A DNA stretch of 39,749 bases from Aeromonadaceae bacterium (GCA_021209335.1 JAJOIN010000090.1:1-39749), one strand, 5' to 3'. Positions 8,770 through 20,019 are shown, counted from the stretch's first letter. A program made the numbers and translations. The notes: generated by a model from the sequence alone, not told the origin.

Positions 8770-9896
8770 GCGCCCTGGATCTGCTCTCCCCCCTCGACAC
8801 CCTACGAGGTACTGAGCCGGTGCCTGCCTTCCAGATCCAGGTGGACGGCACCGACATCACCACCCAGCTGGATAAGCGCCTCATCAGCCTGACGCTCACC
8901 GACAACCGCGGCTTTGAGGCCGACACCGTGGAGCTGGTGCTGGATGACAGCGACGGCCAGCTGGACATGCCACGCCGGGGCGCCACCCTCAGCGTGGCCA
9001 TTGGCTGGCAGGGCCAGCGGCTGATGCCCAAGGGGCAATTCACCGTGGATGAGCTGGAGCATAGCGGCGCCCCGGATACCCTCACCATCCGGGGCAAGTC
9101 CGTCGACCTGCGCGACGCCATGCAGGCCAAGCGGGAGACCTCGTTTCACCAGCAGACCCTGGGCACCATCGTCAGCAGCATCGCCGCCCGGCATCAGCTG
9201 GATAGTGCCATCCAGTCAGCCATGGCTGACCAACTCATTGCACACATCGACCAGCACGAGTCGGACGCCGCCTTTCTGTCCCGCCTGGCCAAGGAGTTTG
9301 ATGCCATCGCCACCGTCAAACAGGGCAAGGTGGTGTTCATGAAAGCCGGACAAGCGACCACCGCCAGAGGCCAGCCCCTGGAGGCCATTACCATCACCCG
9401 CCAAAGCGGTGACGGCCACCGCTTTGCCGTCGCCGACCGGGACGCCTACACCGGCGTCATGGCCTATTGGCATGACCACAACCAGGCCCAGAAAAAGCAG
9501 GTGAAGGTGAAACGCAGAGCCAAGAAGGCCAGCACCACAACCACCGTGGATCCGACCTTGCCTGCCGCACAAGTAAACAAGAAGGAAAATGAGCTGCTGA
9601 TCGGCAGCCGAGAGAACACCAAGACACTGCGCCACATCTACGCCAACCAGCGGAACGCCGAGCGGGCCGCCCGGGCCGAATGGGAACGCCTGCAGCGCGG
9701 GGTGGCCCAGTTCAGCCTGACCCTGGCCAAGGGCCGGCCCGAGCTGTTCCCGGAGCTACCCGTCAGCGTCAAAGGCTTCAAACCACAGATAGACGCCGCC
9801 GCCTGGCTCATCACCCGGGTGGTGCATCTGATCAGCGGCTCAGGTTACACAAACGAGTTGGAGCTGGAAGTTAAGCTGGAAGAACTGCCGGAATAG
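8766..9896 (+). CDS. D: P2-like late control / tail hub protein gpD
   Basis: 376 aa; FQIQVDGTDITTQLDKRLISLTLTDNRGFEADTVELVLDDSDGQLDMPRRGATLSVAIGW is typical of the gpD family; GTG start. Confidence 0.93.
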   Translation: MSALDLLSPLDTLRGTEPVPAFQIQVDGTDITTQLDKRLISLTLTDNRGFEADTVELVLDDSDGQLDMPRRGATLSVAIGWQGQRLMPKGQFTVDELEHSGAPDTLTIRGKSVDLRDAMQAKRETSFHQQTLGTIVSSIAARHQLDSAIQSAMADQLIAHIDQHESDAAFLSRLAKEFDAIATVKQGKVVFMKAGQATTARGQPLEAITITRQSGDGHRFAVADRDAYTGVMAYWHDHNQAQKKQVKVKRRAKKASTTTTVDPTLPAAQVNKKENELLIGSRENTKTLRHIYANQRNAERAARAEWERLQRGVAQFSLTLAKGRPELFPELPVSVKGFKPQIDAAAWLITRVVHLISGSGYTNELELEVKLEELPE

Positions 9897-10060
9897 CCGT
9901 GTTCATTGGCGGCTGTGACATGGTTGTGACGCGCAAATTGCTATGCCCAAACGGATGGGGATCGTGAAGCGGGAAAATCTCTGTCGCCACTTTGTCGCCA
10001 CTTGCTGTGATAGACCTTGGGAGACTTGACGAGATAATGCATCTAACTTATTGATTTATA

Positions 10061-10147
10061 TGGTGCCCGGTGCCGGGGTCGAACCGGCACGCCGTTGCCA
10101 GCGAGGGATTTTAAATCCCTTGTGTCTACCAATTTCACCAACCGGGC
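10061..10147 (-). tRNA. leuZ: tRNA-Leu(TAA)
   Basis: Reverse complement GCCCGGTTGGTGAAATTGGTAGACACAAGGGATTTAAAATCCCTCGCTGGCAACGGCGTGCCGGTTCGACCCCGGCACCGGGCACCA; 7-bp acceptor stem, long variable arm, encoded CCA, anticodon TAA. Symbol by synteny with E. coli glyW-cysT-leuZ. Confidence 0.97.
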
Positions 10148-10168
10148 GATAGGAAATCCAAGAAAAGA

Positions 10169-10242
10169 TGGAGGCGCGTTCCGGAGTCGAACCGGACTAG
10201 GCGGATTTGCAATCCGCTACATAACCGCTTTGTTAACGCGCC
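10169..10242 (-). tRNA. cysT: tRNA-Cys(GCA)
   Basis: Reverse complement begins GGCGCGT and ends ACGCGCCTCCA; anticodon loop TTGCAAA; encoded CCA. Confidence 0.97.
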
Positions 10243-10249
10243 TTGAATT

Positions 10250-10325
<76 letters not shown>

Positions 10326-10444
10326 ATGACCTCTGTGTGTCAGCGAGTGGGATTCTAACCCGCTGCCCGGTCGAGTCAACCCATCTGATGGGATTGCTAG
10401 CCTGTTCGTTCTATTTTTGAACGACTTAGGCCACTGACGGCTCA

Positions 10445-11008
10445 CTAGGGTTGTTTGCCAAGCAAATCGTCCCGGGCGGCCTGCAGGTATTGCCACATGG
10501 AGGAGAGGGTCAGCACTACCGCCAGATAGAGCAGCAGGTAAGCTAGCCATACCATCCACATATTCATCTGCCAGATGAGCCCCACCAGGGCCACCATCTG
10601 GATGCTGGTCTTCCATTTGCCCATCCAGCCTACCGCGACGGATGAGCGCTTGCCAAGCTCCGCCATCCACTCCCGCAATGCGGAGATCAAGATCTCGCGC
10701 CCTATCATGATCAGAGCGGGAATGGTGACGATAAAGCTATGATATTGCTCAACAATGATAACCAGGGCCGAGCAAACCATGATCTTGTCAGCCACCGGAT
10801 CCAAGAAGGCGCCAAAGGCAGTGGTCTGGTTCAGGCGACGGGCCAGATAACCGTCAAACCAATCGGTAACCGCTGCCAGCACGAAGATACCGGCAGCCCA
10901 GAGGTTCGACCATTGGTACGGCAAGTAAAAGAGGATAACGAACACAGGGATCAGCAAGATCCGAAACAGGGTCAAAATATTTGGAATATTGAGCATTATG
11001 CCAGCCAC
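10445..11008 (-). CDS. pgsA: CDP-diacylglycerol--glycerol-3-phosphate 3-phosphatidyltransferase
   Basis: [26 protein letters not shown] and the CDP-alcohol phosphotransferase motif [10 protein letters not shown]...[11 protein letters not shown]; synteny with uvrC. ATG start at 10996 is also plausible. Confidence 0.95.
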   Translation of the reverse strand: MAGIMLNIPNILTLFRILLIPVFVILFYLPYQWSNLWAAGIFVLAAVTDWFDGYLARRLNQTTAFGAFLDPVADKIMVCSALVIIVEQYHSFIVTIPALIMIGREILISALREWMAELGKRSSVAVGWMGKWKTSIQMVALVGLIWQMNMWMVWLAYLLLYLAVVLTLSSMWQYLQAARDDLLGKQP

Positions 11009-11042
11009 CGCAGAATTGCCGACTCATGTTGCCCGAAAGGCC

Positions 11043-12905
11043 TCAATGATGCAATGCGTCGTGGATCTTCTGTGCCAGCGCCAGACTGATCCCCGGTACC
11101 TTGGCCAATTCGGTGACCCCGGCACGCTTGACCTCCTGCAAGCCACCCAGGTATGTCAGCAGAGCCTGGCGGCGCTTGGGCCCCACCCCCTCAATGCTCT
11201 CCAAACCACTGCTGACCCTGGCCTTGGCCCGTCGTTGACGGTGGCCGGTAATGGCAAAGCGGTGGGACTCATCCCGGATGTGCTGGATCAAATGCAGTGC
11301 CGGCAAGTCATTCTCAAACTGCAGTTGCTCGTGACTCTCCCCCAGGATCAGGGTTTCCAGGCCCGGCTTGCGACTCTCACCCTTAGCAACGCCCACCAGC
11401 AGGGGGCGCTTACCTGCCAGGTTGCCGCTGTGGGCCGCCAGGATCTCTTCGGCCCGCTGCAGTTGCCCCAAGCCACCGTCGATAAACAGCACATCCGGCA
11501 CCCGCTCCACAGGTAAAGGCTTAGCAAAGCGCCGGCTCAGGGCCTGGGCCATGGCGGCATAGTCATCGCCCCCTGTGATGCCACTGATGTTGAAGCGCCG
11601 GTATTCACTGGCAAGTGGCCCTTGCCGGTCAAACACCACGCAAGAGGCAACGGTCGCCTCACCCTGGGTATGGGAGATATCGAAACACTCCATGCGCGTG
11701 ATGGGTTGCGCCAGCTCCAGCAGCTCTTCAAGCTGGGCAAAGCGCTGCTCCTGAGTCGATTGGTGGCTGAGCTTGCTGGCCAGAGCAGACAGGGCATTGG
11801 TACTGGCCAGTCTAAGATAGCGCTGGCGCTCGCTGCGCACCCGGCTACTGACCCGCACCCCATAACCGGCGCTTTGGCTCAAGGCCTCCGAGAGCAAGGC
11901 CTCATCCTCTATGCTCCTGTCCAGCAATACTTCGGCGGGGATCTGGCGGCCTGATTGCCCCGACAGGTAGAACTGCAGTAAGAAGGACTGCAGCACCTCC
12001 TCCTCCTGGGCATCCGCCGGCATGGCCGGAAAATAGTTCCGACTGCCCAACACCTTGCCCTGCCGGATGAACAGCACATGCAGGCTGGCGACACCCTGCT
12101 GCTGCGCCAGACCGATGACATCCAGATCATCGAGCACGTTGCCGCTCACCGACTGCTGCTCCTGCACCTTGCGCAGGGCCTGGATCTGGTCCCGATAACG
12201 GGCCGCCTCCTCAAAGGCCAGCCGAGCGCTGGCCTGCTCCATCCGCGCCACCAGATCGCTGATCACCTGCTGATCCTTGCCCTGCAAAAACAGGCGCGCC
12301 AGCGCCACCTGCTGATCATACTCTTCGTCGCTCACCAGACCCGCCACACAGGGGCCGGCGCAGCGCTTGAGCTGATACAACAGGCAAGGCCGTGAGCGGT
12401 TGGCGTAGACAGAGTCTTCACACTGGCGGATGGGAAATAGCTTTTGCAGCAAGTGCAGGCTTTCTCGCACGGCACCGCCGCTGGGATAGGGGCCAAAGTA
12501 GTCGCCGGCATGCCGGCGAGGGCCACGATGCAGGGTCAAGCGTGGGTGGCGATGGGCCGTGAGTAATAAGAAAGGGTAGGATTTGTCGTCTCGCAGTAGC
12601 ACATTGTATTTGGGTCTGTGCTGCTTGATGAGGTTGTGTTCGAGGATCAGCGCTTCGGTTTCGGTGTGGGTGACCGTCACCTGTATGTCACGAATGTGCC
12701 GCACCAGGGCTCGAGTCTTCTCACTGCCTACCTGCCGACGAAAATAGGAAGACAGGCGCTTGTGCAGATCCTTAGCCTTGCCGACATAGATGATCTCCCC
12801 CTGCCCATCCAGCATGCGGTAGACACCGGATTGGTGGGAGACACTCTTTAAGAAGGCGCGGGCATCAAAACCCGCCTCAGCCTGTGCCGCTGGCTCAGTA
12901 CTCAT
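11043..12905 (-). CDS. uvrC: Excinuclease ABC subunit C
   Basis: 620 aa; [35 protein letters not shown] (GIY-YIG), UVR region and C-terminal HhH. Confidence 0.98.
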   Translation of the reverse strand: MSTEPAAQAEAGFDARAFLKSVSHQSGVYRMLDGQGEIIYVGKAKDLHKRLSSYFRRQVGSEKTRALVRHIRDIQVTVTHTETEALILEHNLIKQHRPKYNVLLRDDKSYPFLLLTAHRHPRLTLHRGPRRHAGDYFGPYPSGGAVRESLHLLQKLFPIRQCEDSVYANRSRPCLLYQLKRCAGPCVAGLVSDEEYDQQVALARLFLQGKDQQVISDLVARMEQASARLAFEEAARYRDQIQALRKVQEQQSVSGNVLDDLDVIGLAQQQGVASLHVLFIRQGKVLGSRNYFPAMPADAQEEEVLQSFLLQFYLSGQSGRQIPAEVLLDRSIEDEALLSEALSQSAGYGVRVSSRVRSERQRYLRLASTNALSALASKLSHQSTQEQRFAQLEELLELAQPITRMECFDISHTQGEATVASCVVFDRQGPLASEYRRFNISGITGGDDYAAMAQALSRRFAKPLPVERVPDVLFIDGGLGQLQRAEEILAAHSGNLAGKRPLLVGVAKGESRKPGLETLILGESHEQLQFENDLPALHLIQHIRDESHRFAITGHRQRRAKARVSSGLESIEGVGPKRRQALLTYLGGLQEVKRAGVTELAKVPGISLALAQKIHDALHH

Positions 12906-12911
12906 GGCACG

Positions 12912-13559
12912 TCAAAGAATCTCAGCATCCAGCATGCCGTAGCGAATGGCCATGCGGGTCAACTCCACATCGCCCTTGATGGCCAGCTTCTCAAACAGAC
13001 GGTAGCGGTAGCTGTTCACCGTTTTTGGACTCAGACTGAGCTTGAGTGCTATGTCATTGACCTTGTGGCCCTTGGTGATCATCAGCATGATCTGCATCTC
13101 CCGTTCGGAGAGCATCTTAAACGGATTATCCGCCTGCTGGGGATCAAACTGACTCAAGGCGATCTGCTGGGCAATTTCCGGAGAAATATAACGCTGACCG
13201 GCATGCACAGCCCGTATGGCCTGGATCATCTCGTCCGGCCCAGAGCATTTGGTCAGATAGCCTGCCGCCCCAGCTTGCATCACCTTGGTGGGAAAAGGAT
13301 TTTCAGTATGTACCGTCAGCACTATGATGCGTGCATCCGGATTGATGCGCAAAATCTTGCGCGTGGCCTCCATGCCACCTATGCCTGGCATGTTCATATC
13401 CATCAGGATGACATCGACCTGGTGCTCACGGCACCATTGCACGGACGACTCTCCATCGGTGGCCTCACCCACCACCTTTACGCCACGAACATCCTCAAGT
13501 ATGCGACGAATCCCTGTGCGTACCAGTTCATGATCATCAACTAGCAATACGCTTATCAA
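12912..13559 (-). CDS. uvrY: UvrY/GacA-family response regulator
   Basis: MISVLLVDDHELVRTGIRRILEDVRGVKVVGEATDGES receiver plus LuxR-type HTH (LSEREMQIMLMITKGHKVNDIALKLSLSPKTVNSYRYRLFEKL); adjacent to uvrC. Confidence 0.96.
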   Translation of the reverse strand: MISVLLVDDHELVRTGIRRILEDVRGVKVVGEATDGESSVQWCREHQVDVILMDMNMPGIGGMEATRKILRINPDARIIVLTVHTENPFPTKVMQAGAAGYLTKCSGPDEMIQAIRAVHAGQRYISPEIAQQIALSQFDPQQADNPFKMLSEREMQIMLMITKGHKVNDIALKLSLSPKTVNSYRYRLFEKLAIKGDVELTRMAIRYGMLDAEIL

Positions 13560-13691
13560 TCGAGTTTCTCCGCCTTACCACACTACATTCAAGCCGGTGC
13601 CTGAACCCCTGGCATCATAACCAAACTGACGTCGATAGCAAACCGGGCCAATAAAAAGTTGGCAAGCCTCGCACTTGCCAAGGTCCACCTA

Positions 13692-13717
13692 ACAAAAACC
13701 CCCGCCAGGGCGGGGGT
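13692..13717 (-). terminator. Rho-independent terminator downstream of ppiD
   Basis: Minus strand ACCCCCGCCCTGGCGGGGGTTTTTGTT: GC-rich hairpin followed by a T-run. Confidence 0.85.
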
Positions 13718-13735
13718 CTGTGTCCAACCTTCAGA

Positions 13736-15640
13736 CTATTCGACGCTGTTGTCTAACTGCTGATAGCTGATCTTGGCCTTGGCACGCAGTTGAGCCAGCA
13801 AGGCGCGATACACGGCATCGCCATAGTTACGCTGCAAGCCAGCCTGCAGTCCAGGCAATTGCGCCGAATCCTTGTCAGCCTCATGCACCGCCGTCAACAC
13901 CAGCAGCACCTGATCCCCATCAAACAGCCCCAACTTGCCATAGACTGGCTTACCCTCTTGCGGTTTGGCCAATTTGAACAAGGCCGAAACCAGCTGAGGC
14001 TCCAGCGTCTGATCGTCCCGGCGCACCGCGGTCAGGGTCTGAGTCTTGCCTTGCTTGGCGGCCACCAGGGCCTCCACTGGCTCACCCAGCTTGAGCTTCG
14101 CCAACAGGGCGTCGGCCTCGGCTTGCACTGCGGCTAGCGCCTTGTCATGTTTGATGGCACTGTCCAACGCCTCTGTGACCTCCGCCAGCGGACGCACGGC
14201 TGCCGGCTGGTGATCCACCACATGGATAACCGCGGCCTGCTTGTCTGACAAGGCAATAACTTCAGAGTTGGTGTTGTTTTCCCGCAACTCGGTGGAGAAA
14301 GCTTGCGTCTTCAACTGGTCGTTATTCAACGGGAACAGGGTGCTGCTGATCGGCTGCAGATCCAGATGCTGCACCTGCATGTCCAGCTTGTTGGCCACCT
14401 CATCCAGTGAATCCGGATTTTCAAAGCTCAGATCTGCCAACTGCTGCTGCAGATCCAGGAATCGCTCCTTGGCCTTGTCCTCCTTAAGCTGCTGACGCAC
14501 CTGGGCCTTGACCTCGTCCAGAGACTTGACCTTGGCCGCTTCAACGCCCAGCAGTTTAATGATGTGGTAACCAAACTGGCTCTGCACCGGTTGGCTCAGA
14601 TCGCCGACCTTGGCCAAGGCAAATGCCGCCTGGTCAAAGGCCGGATCCATCACCCCCGGCTCGAACCAGTCGATTTCACCGCCCTGACGGGCAGAGAGTG
14701 TGTCGGCGGAGTCACTCTTGGCCAGGGCAGCAAAATCCGCCCCATCCTTGAGCTTAGCCAGCACAGCGTCTGCTTTTTGCTGCGCCTCGGCATCCTGCTT
14801 GGCAAACAGGATATGGGCCACCTTGCGTCGCTCGGGGGTACGGTAGCTGTCCTGGTGCTGGTCATAATACGCCTGCACATCGGCGTCAGTGGGCTCAATG
14901 CCGGTCGCTATCTGATCAACGTCCAACAGCAGGTAATTAATCGCTACCTGCTCCTGGCTCATGAACTGATCCTGATGGCTCTCATAGAACGCCTTGCGCT
15001 CCTCATCCGTCACCTGGATGTCAGCGGTAAAGGCAGCCAACGGCAGGGTATGCAGACGCACATCACGGGTCTGATTCATCAGGCGATCCAGCAGACGCGC
15101 TTCAGCCGGCAAGGCAAACTCGCTCTGGCTGACGGCCCCCAGATATTGCTGCATGGCCAGATCCTGACGCAAGGAGTCACGGAACTGCTCGGGAGTTAAG
15201 TTGTTCTGGCGCAACACTGCCAAGTAGAGATCGTTGTCAAACTTGCCCTCTTTTTGGAAGTAGGGCATGGCCAGTATGGCTTGCTTGATCTGTTCATCCC
15301 CGACCCGCAGCTTGGCTTCCTTGATGGCCTGCGTCACCAACACATCATCGATCAGACGCTCCAGCACCCCTTGGCGCATGCGCTGCAGGTAGGCAGGATT
15401 GTCGGCTAATTGGGCAAAGCTCTCACCCAGCTGCGCTTCCAGACGGGCACGCTCGTTCCGGTAGGCATTTTCCAGTGCCTGGGCCGTAATCGGCTCGCCA
15501 TTGACCTCGGCAGGATCCGTGTTGGCCGGCCGGTTGAGATAGCTCCCCACCCCCGCCAATGAGAAGGAGAGAATGATGAGCCAGAAGATGATCTTGGCTA
15601 TGCGACCCTGTGCGCCTTCGCGCAATTTATCCATCAGCAT
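13736..15640 (-). CDS. ppiD: Peptidylprolyl isomerase PpiD (SurA N-terminal and parvulin domains)
   Basis: MDKLREGAQGRIAKIIFWLIILSFSLAGVGSYL, parvulin domain RRKVAHILFAKQDAEAQQKADAVLAKLKDGADFAALAKSDS; downstream of hupB. Confidence 0.96.
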   Translation of the reverse strand: MLMDKLREGAQGRIAKIIFWLIILSFSLAGVGSYLNRPANTDPAEVNGEPITAQALENAYRNERARLEAQLGESFAQLADNPAYLQRMRQGVLERLIDDVLVTQAIKEAKLRVGDEQIKQAILAMPYFQKEGKFDNDLYLAVLRQNNLTPEQFRDSLRQDLAMQQYLGAVSQSEFALPAEARLLDRLMNQTRDVRLHTLPLAAFTADIQVTDEERKAFYESHQDQFMSQEQVAINYLLLDVDQIATGIEPTDADVQAYYDQHQDSYRTPERRKVAHILFAKQDAEAQQKADAVLAKLKDGADFAALAKSDSADTLSARQGGEIDWFEPGVMDPAFDQAAFALAKVGDLSQPVQSQFGYHIIKLLGVEAAKVKSLDEVKAQVRQQLKEDKAKERFLDLQQQLADLSFENPDSLDEVANKLDMQVQHLDLQPISSTLFPLNNDQLKTQAFSTELRENNTNSEVIALSDKQAAVIHVVDHQPAAVRPLAEVTEALDSAIKHDKALAAVQAEADALLAKLKLGEPVEALVAAKQGKTQTLTAVRRDDQTLEPQLVSALFKLAKPQEGKPVYGKLGLFDGDQVLLVLTAVHEADKDSAQLPGLQAGLQRNYGDAVYRALLAQLRAKAKISYQQLDNSVE

Positions 15641-15679
15641 GAATCTACTTATGCTCCCGATGCAGTGGACATAGATATC

Positions 15680-15708
15680 AAAAGGCGCATCAGATGAGAT
15701 GCGCCTCG
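15680..15708 (-). terminator. Putative Rho-independent terminator downstream of hupB
   Basis: Minus strand AGGCGCATCTCATCTGATGCGCCTTTTGAT: stem-loop plus a short T-run. Confidence 0.65.
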
Positions 15709-15762
15709 GTTAACAGCCTTAGAGCTTCACAAATGGAGTTCTTCGCCTAACCGACCAAGCGG

Positions 15763-16035
15763 TTAGTTGACGGCGTCTTTAAGTGCCTTGCCGGCCTTGA
15801 AAGCCGGTTGCTTGGCGGCCGCAATTTCGATGCTGGCGCCGGTCTGCGGATTGCGACCGGTGCGAGAGGCGCGCTCACGCACCATGAAAGTACCAAAACC
15901 GACCAAAGAGACCTGATCGCCACTCTTGAGGGATTCCGTTACCGCCTCGATGAAAGCGTCCAGCGCACGGCCGGCAGAAGCCTTGGACAGATCTGCATCC
16001 TCAGAAATTTTGTCGATCAGTTGAGATTTATTCAC
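15763..16035 (-). CDS. hupB: DNA-binding protein HU-beta
   Basis: [66 protein letters not shown]. Confidence 0.98.
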   Translation of the reverse strand: MNKSQLIDKISEDADLSKASAGRALDAFIEAVTESLKSGDQVSLVGFGTFMVRERASRTGRNPQTGASIEIAAAKQPAFKAGKALKDAVN

Positions 16036-16202
16036 CTTTGCTTCCCCTTGTTTTTAGCCTTAGCTGACTGACCTTATCCCAGGTCACAGCGAGTCCCCGC
16101 TTTATAACAATCCTCCAGATCGGTTGCAAGCAAGCCGCCGGCGGATCCCTGCCCCATCTCACGCTTTTGCACCGAGTTGGCGCTAATGGCCTGAAATGAG
16201 TT

Positions 16203-16236
16203 AAAAAAGCAGGCGCCAACTGACGTTGGCGCCTGC
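16203..16236 (-). terminator. Rho-independent terminator downstream of lon
   Basis: Minus strand GCAGGCGCCAACGTCAGTTGGCGCCTGCTTTTTTAA. Confidence 0.9.
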
Positions 16237-16241
16237 CTAGA

Positions 16242-18595
16242 TTACTGAGTGACCACCTCAAAGCCCGCCACCGGCTCTTGCAGGGCCAGCGCCAGCACCT
16301 CGTCGATCCAGCGCACCGCATGGATCTCCAGATCCTGCTTGACGTTGTCCGGTATCTCTTCGAGGTCCTTGGCATTTTCGTAAGGGATCACCACCCGCTT
16401 GATGCCACCCCGGTGTGCCGCCAGCAGCTTCTCCTTGAGACCACCTATGGGTAGCACCTCACCACGCAGGGTGATCTCGCCGGTCATGGCCACATCCGCC
16501 CGCACCGGATTACCGGTGAGGCTGGAGACCAGGGCAGTACACATGGCGATACCGGCGCTGGGGCCATCCTTGGGCGTGGCACCTTCCGGTACGTGCACAT
16601 GGATATCCCGCTTCTCGTAGAAGTCTGCATTGATGCGCAGCTGTTCCGCCCGGGCGCGTACCACCGTCATGGCGGCCTGGATGGACTCCTGCATCACATC
16701 CCCCAGGGAGCCGGTGAAGGTGAGCTTACCCTTACCCGGCACATTGGTGGCCTCAATGGTGAGCAGATCGCCCCCCACTTCGGTCCAGGCCAAGCCACAC
16801 ACCTGACCAATCTGATTGTGATCCTCGGCCTTTCCATAATCGTAACGGGCAACCCCAAGATATTCCTTGAGATTGTCCTCGTTGATAGTGACGTGCTTGA
16901 GTTCCTTGTTCAGCAGGATCGACTTCACCGCCTTGCGACACAACTTGGAGATCTCCCGCTCCAGGCTCCGCACCCCGGCCTCCCGGGTGTAGTAGCGGAT
17001 GATACCGACAATGGCGGAGTCCTCTATGGTGATTTCCTTTTCCTTCAAGCCATTGCGCTCGATCTGCTTTTGCACCAGATGGCGCTTGGCAATGTTGAGC
17101 TTCTCATCCTCCGTGTAACCTGACAGACGGATGACTTCCATCCGATCGAGCAAGGGGCCTGGGATGTTCATGGAGTTGGAGGTAGCCACGAACATCACAT
17201 CCGACAGGTCGTAGTCGACCTCCAGGTAATGGTCGTTGAAGCTGTTGTTCTGCTCCGGATCCAACACTTCCAGCAGGGCGGAAGCCGGATCGCCACGCAT
17301 GTCGGAGGACATCTTGTCGATCTCATCCAGCAAGAACAGCGGGTTCTTCACCCCCACCTTGGCCATCTTCTGGATGAGCTTACCGGGCATGGAACCGATA
17401 TAGGTGCGACGGTGGCCGCGTATCTCGGCTTCATCCCGCACGCCACCCAACGCCATACGCACATACTTGCGGCCGGTAGCCTTGGCGATAGACTGCCCAA
17501 GGGAGGTCTTACCCACCCCAGGCGGGCCAACCAGACAGAGGATGGGTCCCTTGATACGGTTGGTACGGCTTTGCACCGCCAGGTATTCCAGGATGCGCTC
17601 CTTGACCTTCTCCAGGCCATAATGGTCGGCATTGAGCACCTTGTCGGCCAGCACCAGATCACGCTTAACCTTGGACTTGGCCTTCCAGGGCACACTCAGC
17701 ATCCAATCGATGTAACCACGCACCACGGTAGCCTCGGCCGACATGGGCGACATCATCTTGAGCTTGGACAGCTCAGACTCCACCTTCTCCTTGGCCTCGG
17801 CGGGCATGCTAGCCTCGTCGATCTTCTTTTGCAGGGCATCAAATTCATCGCTGCCGTTTTCATCCATCTCGCCGAGCTCTTTCTGGATGGCCTTCATCTG
17901 CTCGTTGAGGTAGTACTCCCGCTGGCTCTTCTCCATCTGCTTCTTCACGCGGGAGCGAATGCGCTTCTCCACCTGCAGCAGATCCATCTCGGACTCCATC
18001 ATGGCCATCAGGAACATGAGCCGCTCGGCCACTTCCGGCTGCTCCAGCACCTTTTGCTTGTCGGACAGCTTAAGCGGCATATGAGCCGCCATGGTATCCG
18101 CCAGTCGCGCCGGATCATCGATGGCCGAGATGGAGGTCAGCACCTCGGCGGGGATCTTCTTGTTGAGTTTGATATAGCCATCAAACTGGCTCAGGGCCGA
18201 GCGTACCAGCACATCGGTCTCCGATTCGGCGACCTCCACCGACGTCAGATAGGTGGCCTCACCGACAAAGAAGGCATCCTCCTCGGTCAAGGTCTCAAGG
18301 CTGGCCCGTTGCGCCCCTTCCACCAGCACCTTAACGGTGCCATCAGCAGCTTGAGCAGCTGCAGTATGTTGGCGACAGTGCCCACCCGGTAGATGTCGTC
18401 CAGTCCGGGATCATCATTACCAGCCTCTTTCTGGGCCACCAACAGGACCTTCTTGCCCTCGGCCATGGCCGCTTCCAGGCAACGAATCGATTTTTCTCGC
18501 CCAACAAACAAGGGGATCACCATGTGGGGATACACCACCACATCCCGCAGGGGTAAAACGGGAATTACAATGCGTTCGGAACGCTCAAGATTCAT
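16242..18595 (-). CDS. lon: ATP-dependent protease Lon, reading frame interrupted by an apparent 1-nt deletion near 18345
   Basis: ORFs 18287..18595 (N-term [37 protein letters not shown]) and 16242..18329 (AAA+ [20 protein letters not shown]; protease PKDGPSAG) join as ...ILQLLKL(P)[19 protein letters not shown]. Confidence 0.95.
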
Positions 18596-18644
18596 AGGCT
18601 TTTCTCTTGTTGCTAATTGCCTTTGTGCAAAGCAGATGGGTCAG

Positions 18645-18673
18645 TATATGGGGCCGCTTCTGGCAGATTCAAT
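18645..18673 (-). promoter_or_regulatory. Putative sigma32 heat-shock promoter of lon
   Basis: Minus strand ATTGAAT-13 nt-CCCCATATA, close to the sigma32 consensus CTTGAAA-N13-15-CCCCATNT, 50 nt upstream of the lon start codon. Confidence 0.75.
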
Positions 18674-18693
18674 TGTCAGGCGGGCAAAAACAA

Positions 18694-18719
18694 CAAAAGG
18701 GGCCAATAGCCCCTTTCGA
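18694..18719 (-). terminator. Rho-independent terminator downstream of clpX
   Basis: Minus strand AAAGGGGCTATTGGCCCCTTTTGTTGTTTTT. Confidence 0.8.
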
Positions 18720-18738
18720 TTGCCTAAAAGCTGTGCGA

Positions 18739-20019
18739 TCAGTCGCCAGAGGCCACTTGTCGCTCATGGTTTTCGTAGATCAACAAGGGCGCACTCTCCC
18801 CCTTGATCACGCTTTCATCGATCACCACCTTGCTGACGCTGTCCTGAGAGGGCAGATCATACATGGTATCCAAGAGCACACCTTCGACGATGGAGCGCAG
18901 GCCACGGGCACCGGTCTTGCGTTCCATCGCCTTCTTGGCAATGGCTCGCAGGGCCTCCTCGCGAAACTCCAGATCCACGCCCTCCAGCTTGAACAGCGCC
19001 TGGTATTGCTTGGTCAGGGCATTCTTCGGCTCGTTGAGGATCTGGATCAGCGCGGCCTCATCCAGCTCGGAGAGGGTCGCCACCACCGGCAGACGCCCGA
19101 TGAACTCAGGGATCAGACCGTACTTGATGAGATCCTCCGGCTCCACCTTGGCAAAGGACTCAGACAAGGTCACCGCTTTGGCCTTGGTTTTGACCTCGGC
19201 CTTGAAGCCGATGCCGGTGCCGGTAGCTGAACGCTGTTCGATCACCTTATCCAGGCCCGCAAAGGCGCCACCACAGATAAACAGGATCTTGGAGGTATCC
19301 ACCTGCAAGAACTCCTGCTGGGGATGCTTGCGACCACCTTGCGGCGGCACAGAGGCAATAGTGCCTTCAATGAGCTTGAGCAGTGCCTGCTGTACCCCTT
19401 CCCCGGAGACGTCCCGGGTGATGGAGGGGTTATCCGACTTGCGGGAGATCTTGTCGATTTCGTCAATGTAGACGATACCCCGCTGGGCCTTCTCGATGTC
19501 GTAGTCGCACTTTTGCAGCAGCTTCTGGATGATGTTCTCCACGTCCTCCCCCACATAACCGGCTTCGGTCAGTGTGGTGGCATCAGCCATGGTAAAAGGC
19601 ACATCCAGCAGGCGGGCCAGGGTCTCTGCCAGCAAGGTCTTGCCACTACCGGTGGGGCCGATCAGCAGTATATTGGACTTGCCCAGCTCCACCCCGTCGG
19701 CGGCATGACCACTGCGCAGCCGCTTGTAGTGGTTATACACGGCCACGGCCAACACCTTCTTGGCATGCTCCTGACCGATGACGTAGTCATCCAGATGGGC
19801 GCGGATGGCGTGGGGGGTCGGCAATTCTGACTCGTCCCGCCGGGGGCTGATCTCGCGGATCTCCTCGCGGATGATGTCGTTGCACAGGTCTACACATTCA
19901 TCACAGATGTAGACGGACGGGCCGGCGATCAGCTTGCGAACCTCATGCTGGCTCTTGCCGCAAAACGAGCAGTAGAGCAGCTTGCTGTGGTCGCCATCCC
20001 CTTTGCGCTTGTCTGTCAT
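18739..20019 (-). CDS. clpX: ATP-dependent Clp protease ATP-binding subunit ClpX
   Basis: Zinc-binding N-term [37 protein letters not shown]; Walker [26 protein letters not shown]. Confidence 0.98.
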   Translation of the reverse strand: MTDKRKGDGDHSKLLYCSFCGKSQHEVRKLIAGPSVYICDECVDLCNDIIREEIREISPRRDESELPTPHAIRAHLDDYVIGQEHAKKVLAVAVYNHYKRLRSGHAADGVELGKSNILLIGPTGSGKTLLAETLARLLDVPFTMADATTLTEAGYVGEDVENIIQKLLQKCDYDIEKAQRGIVYIDEIDKISRKSDNPSITRDVSGEGVQQALLKLIEGTIASVPPQGGRKHPQQEFLQVDTSKILFICGGAFAGLDKVIEQRSATGTGIGFKAEVKTKAKAVTLSESFAKVEPEDLIKYGLIPEFIGRLPVVATLSELDEAALIQILNEPKNALTKQYQALFKLEGVDLEFREEALRAIAKKAMERKTGARGLRSIVEGVLLDTMYDLPSQDSVSKVVIDESVIKGESAPLLIYENHERQVASGD

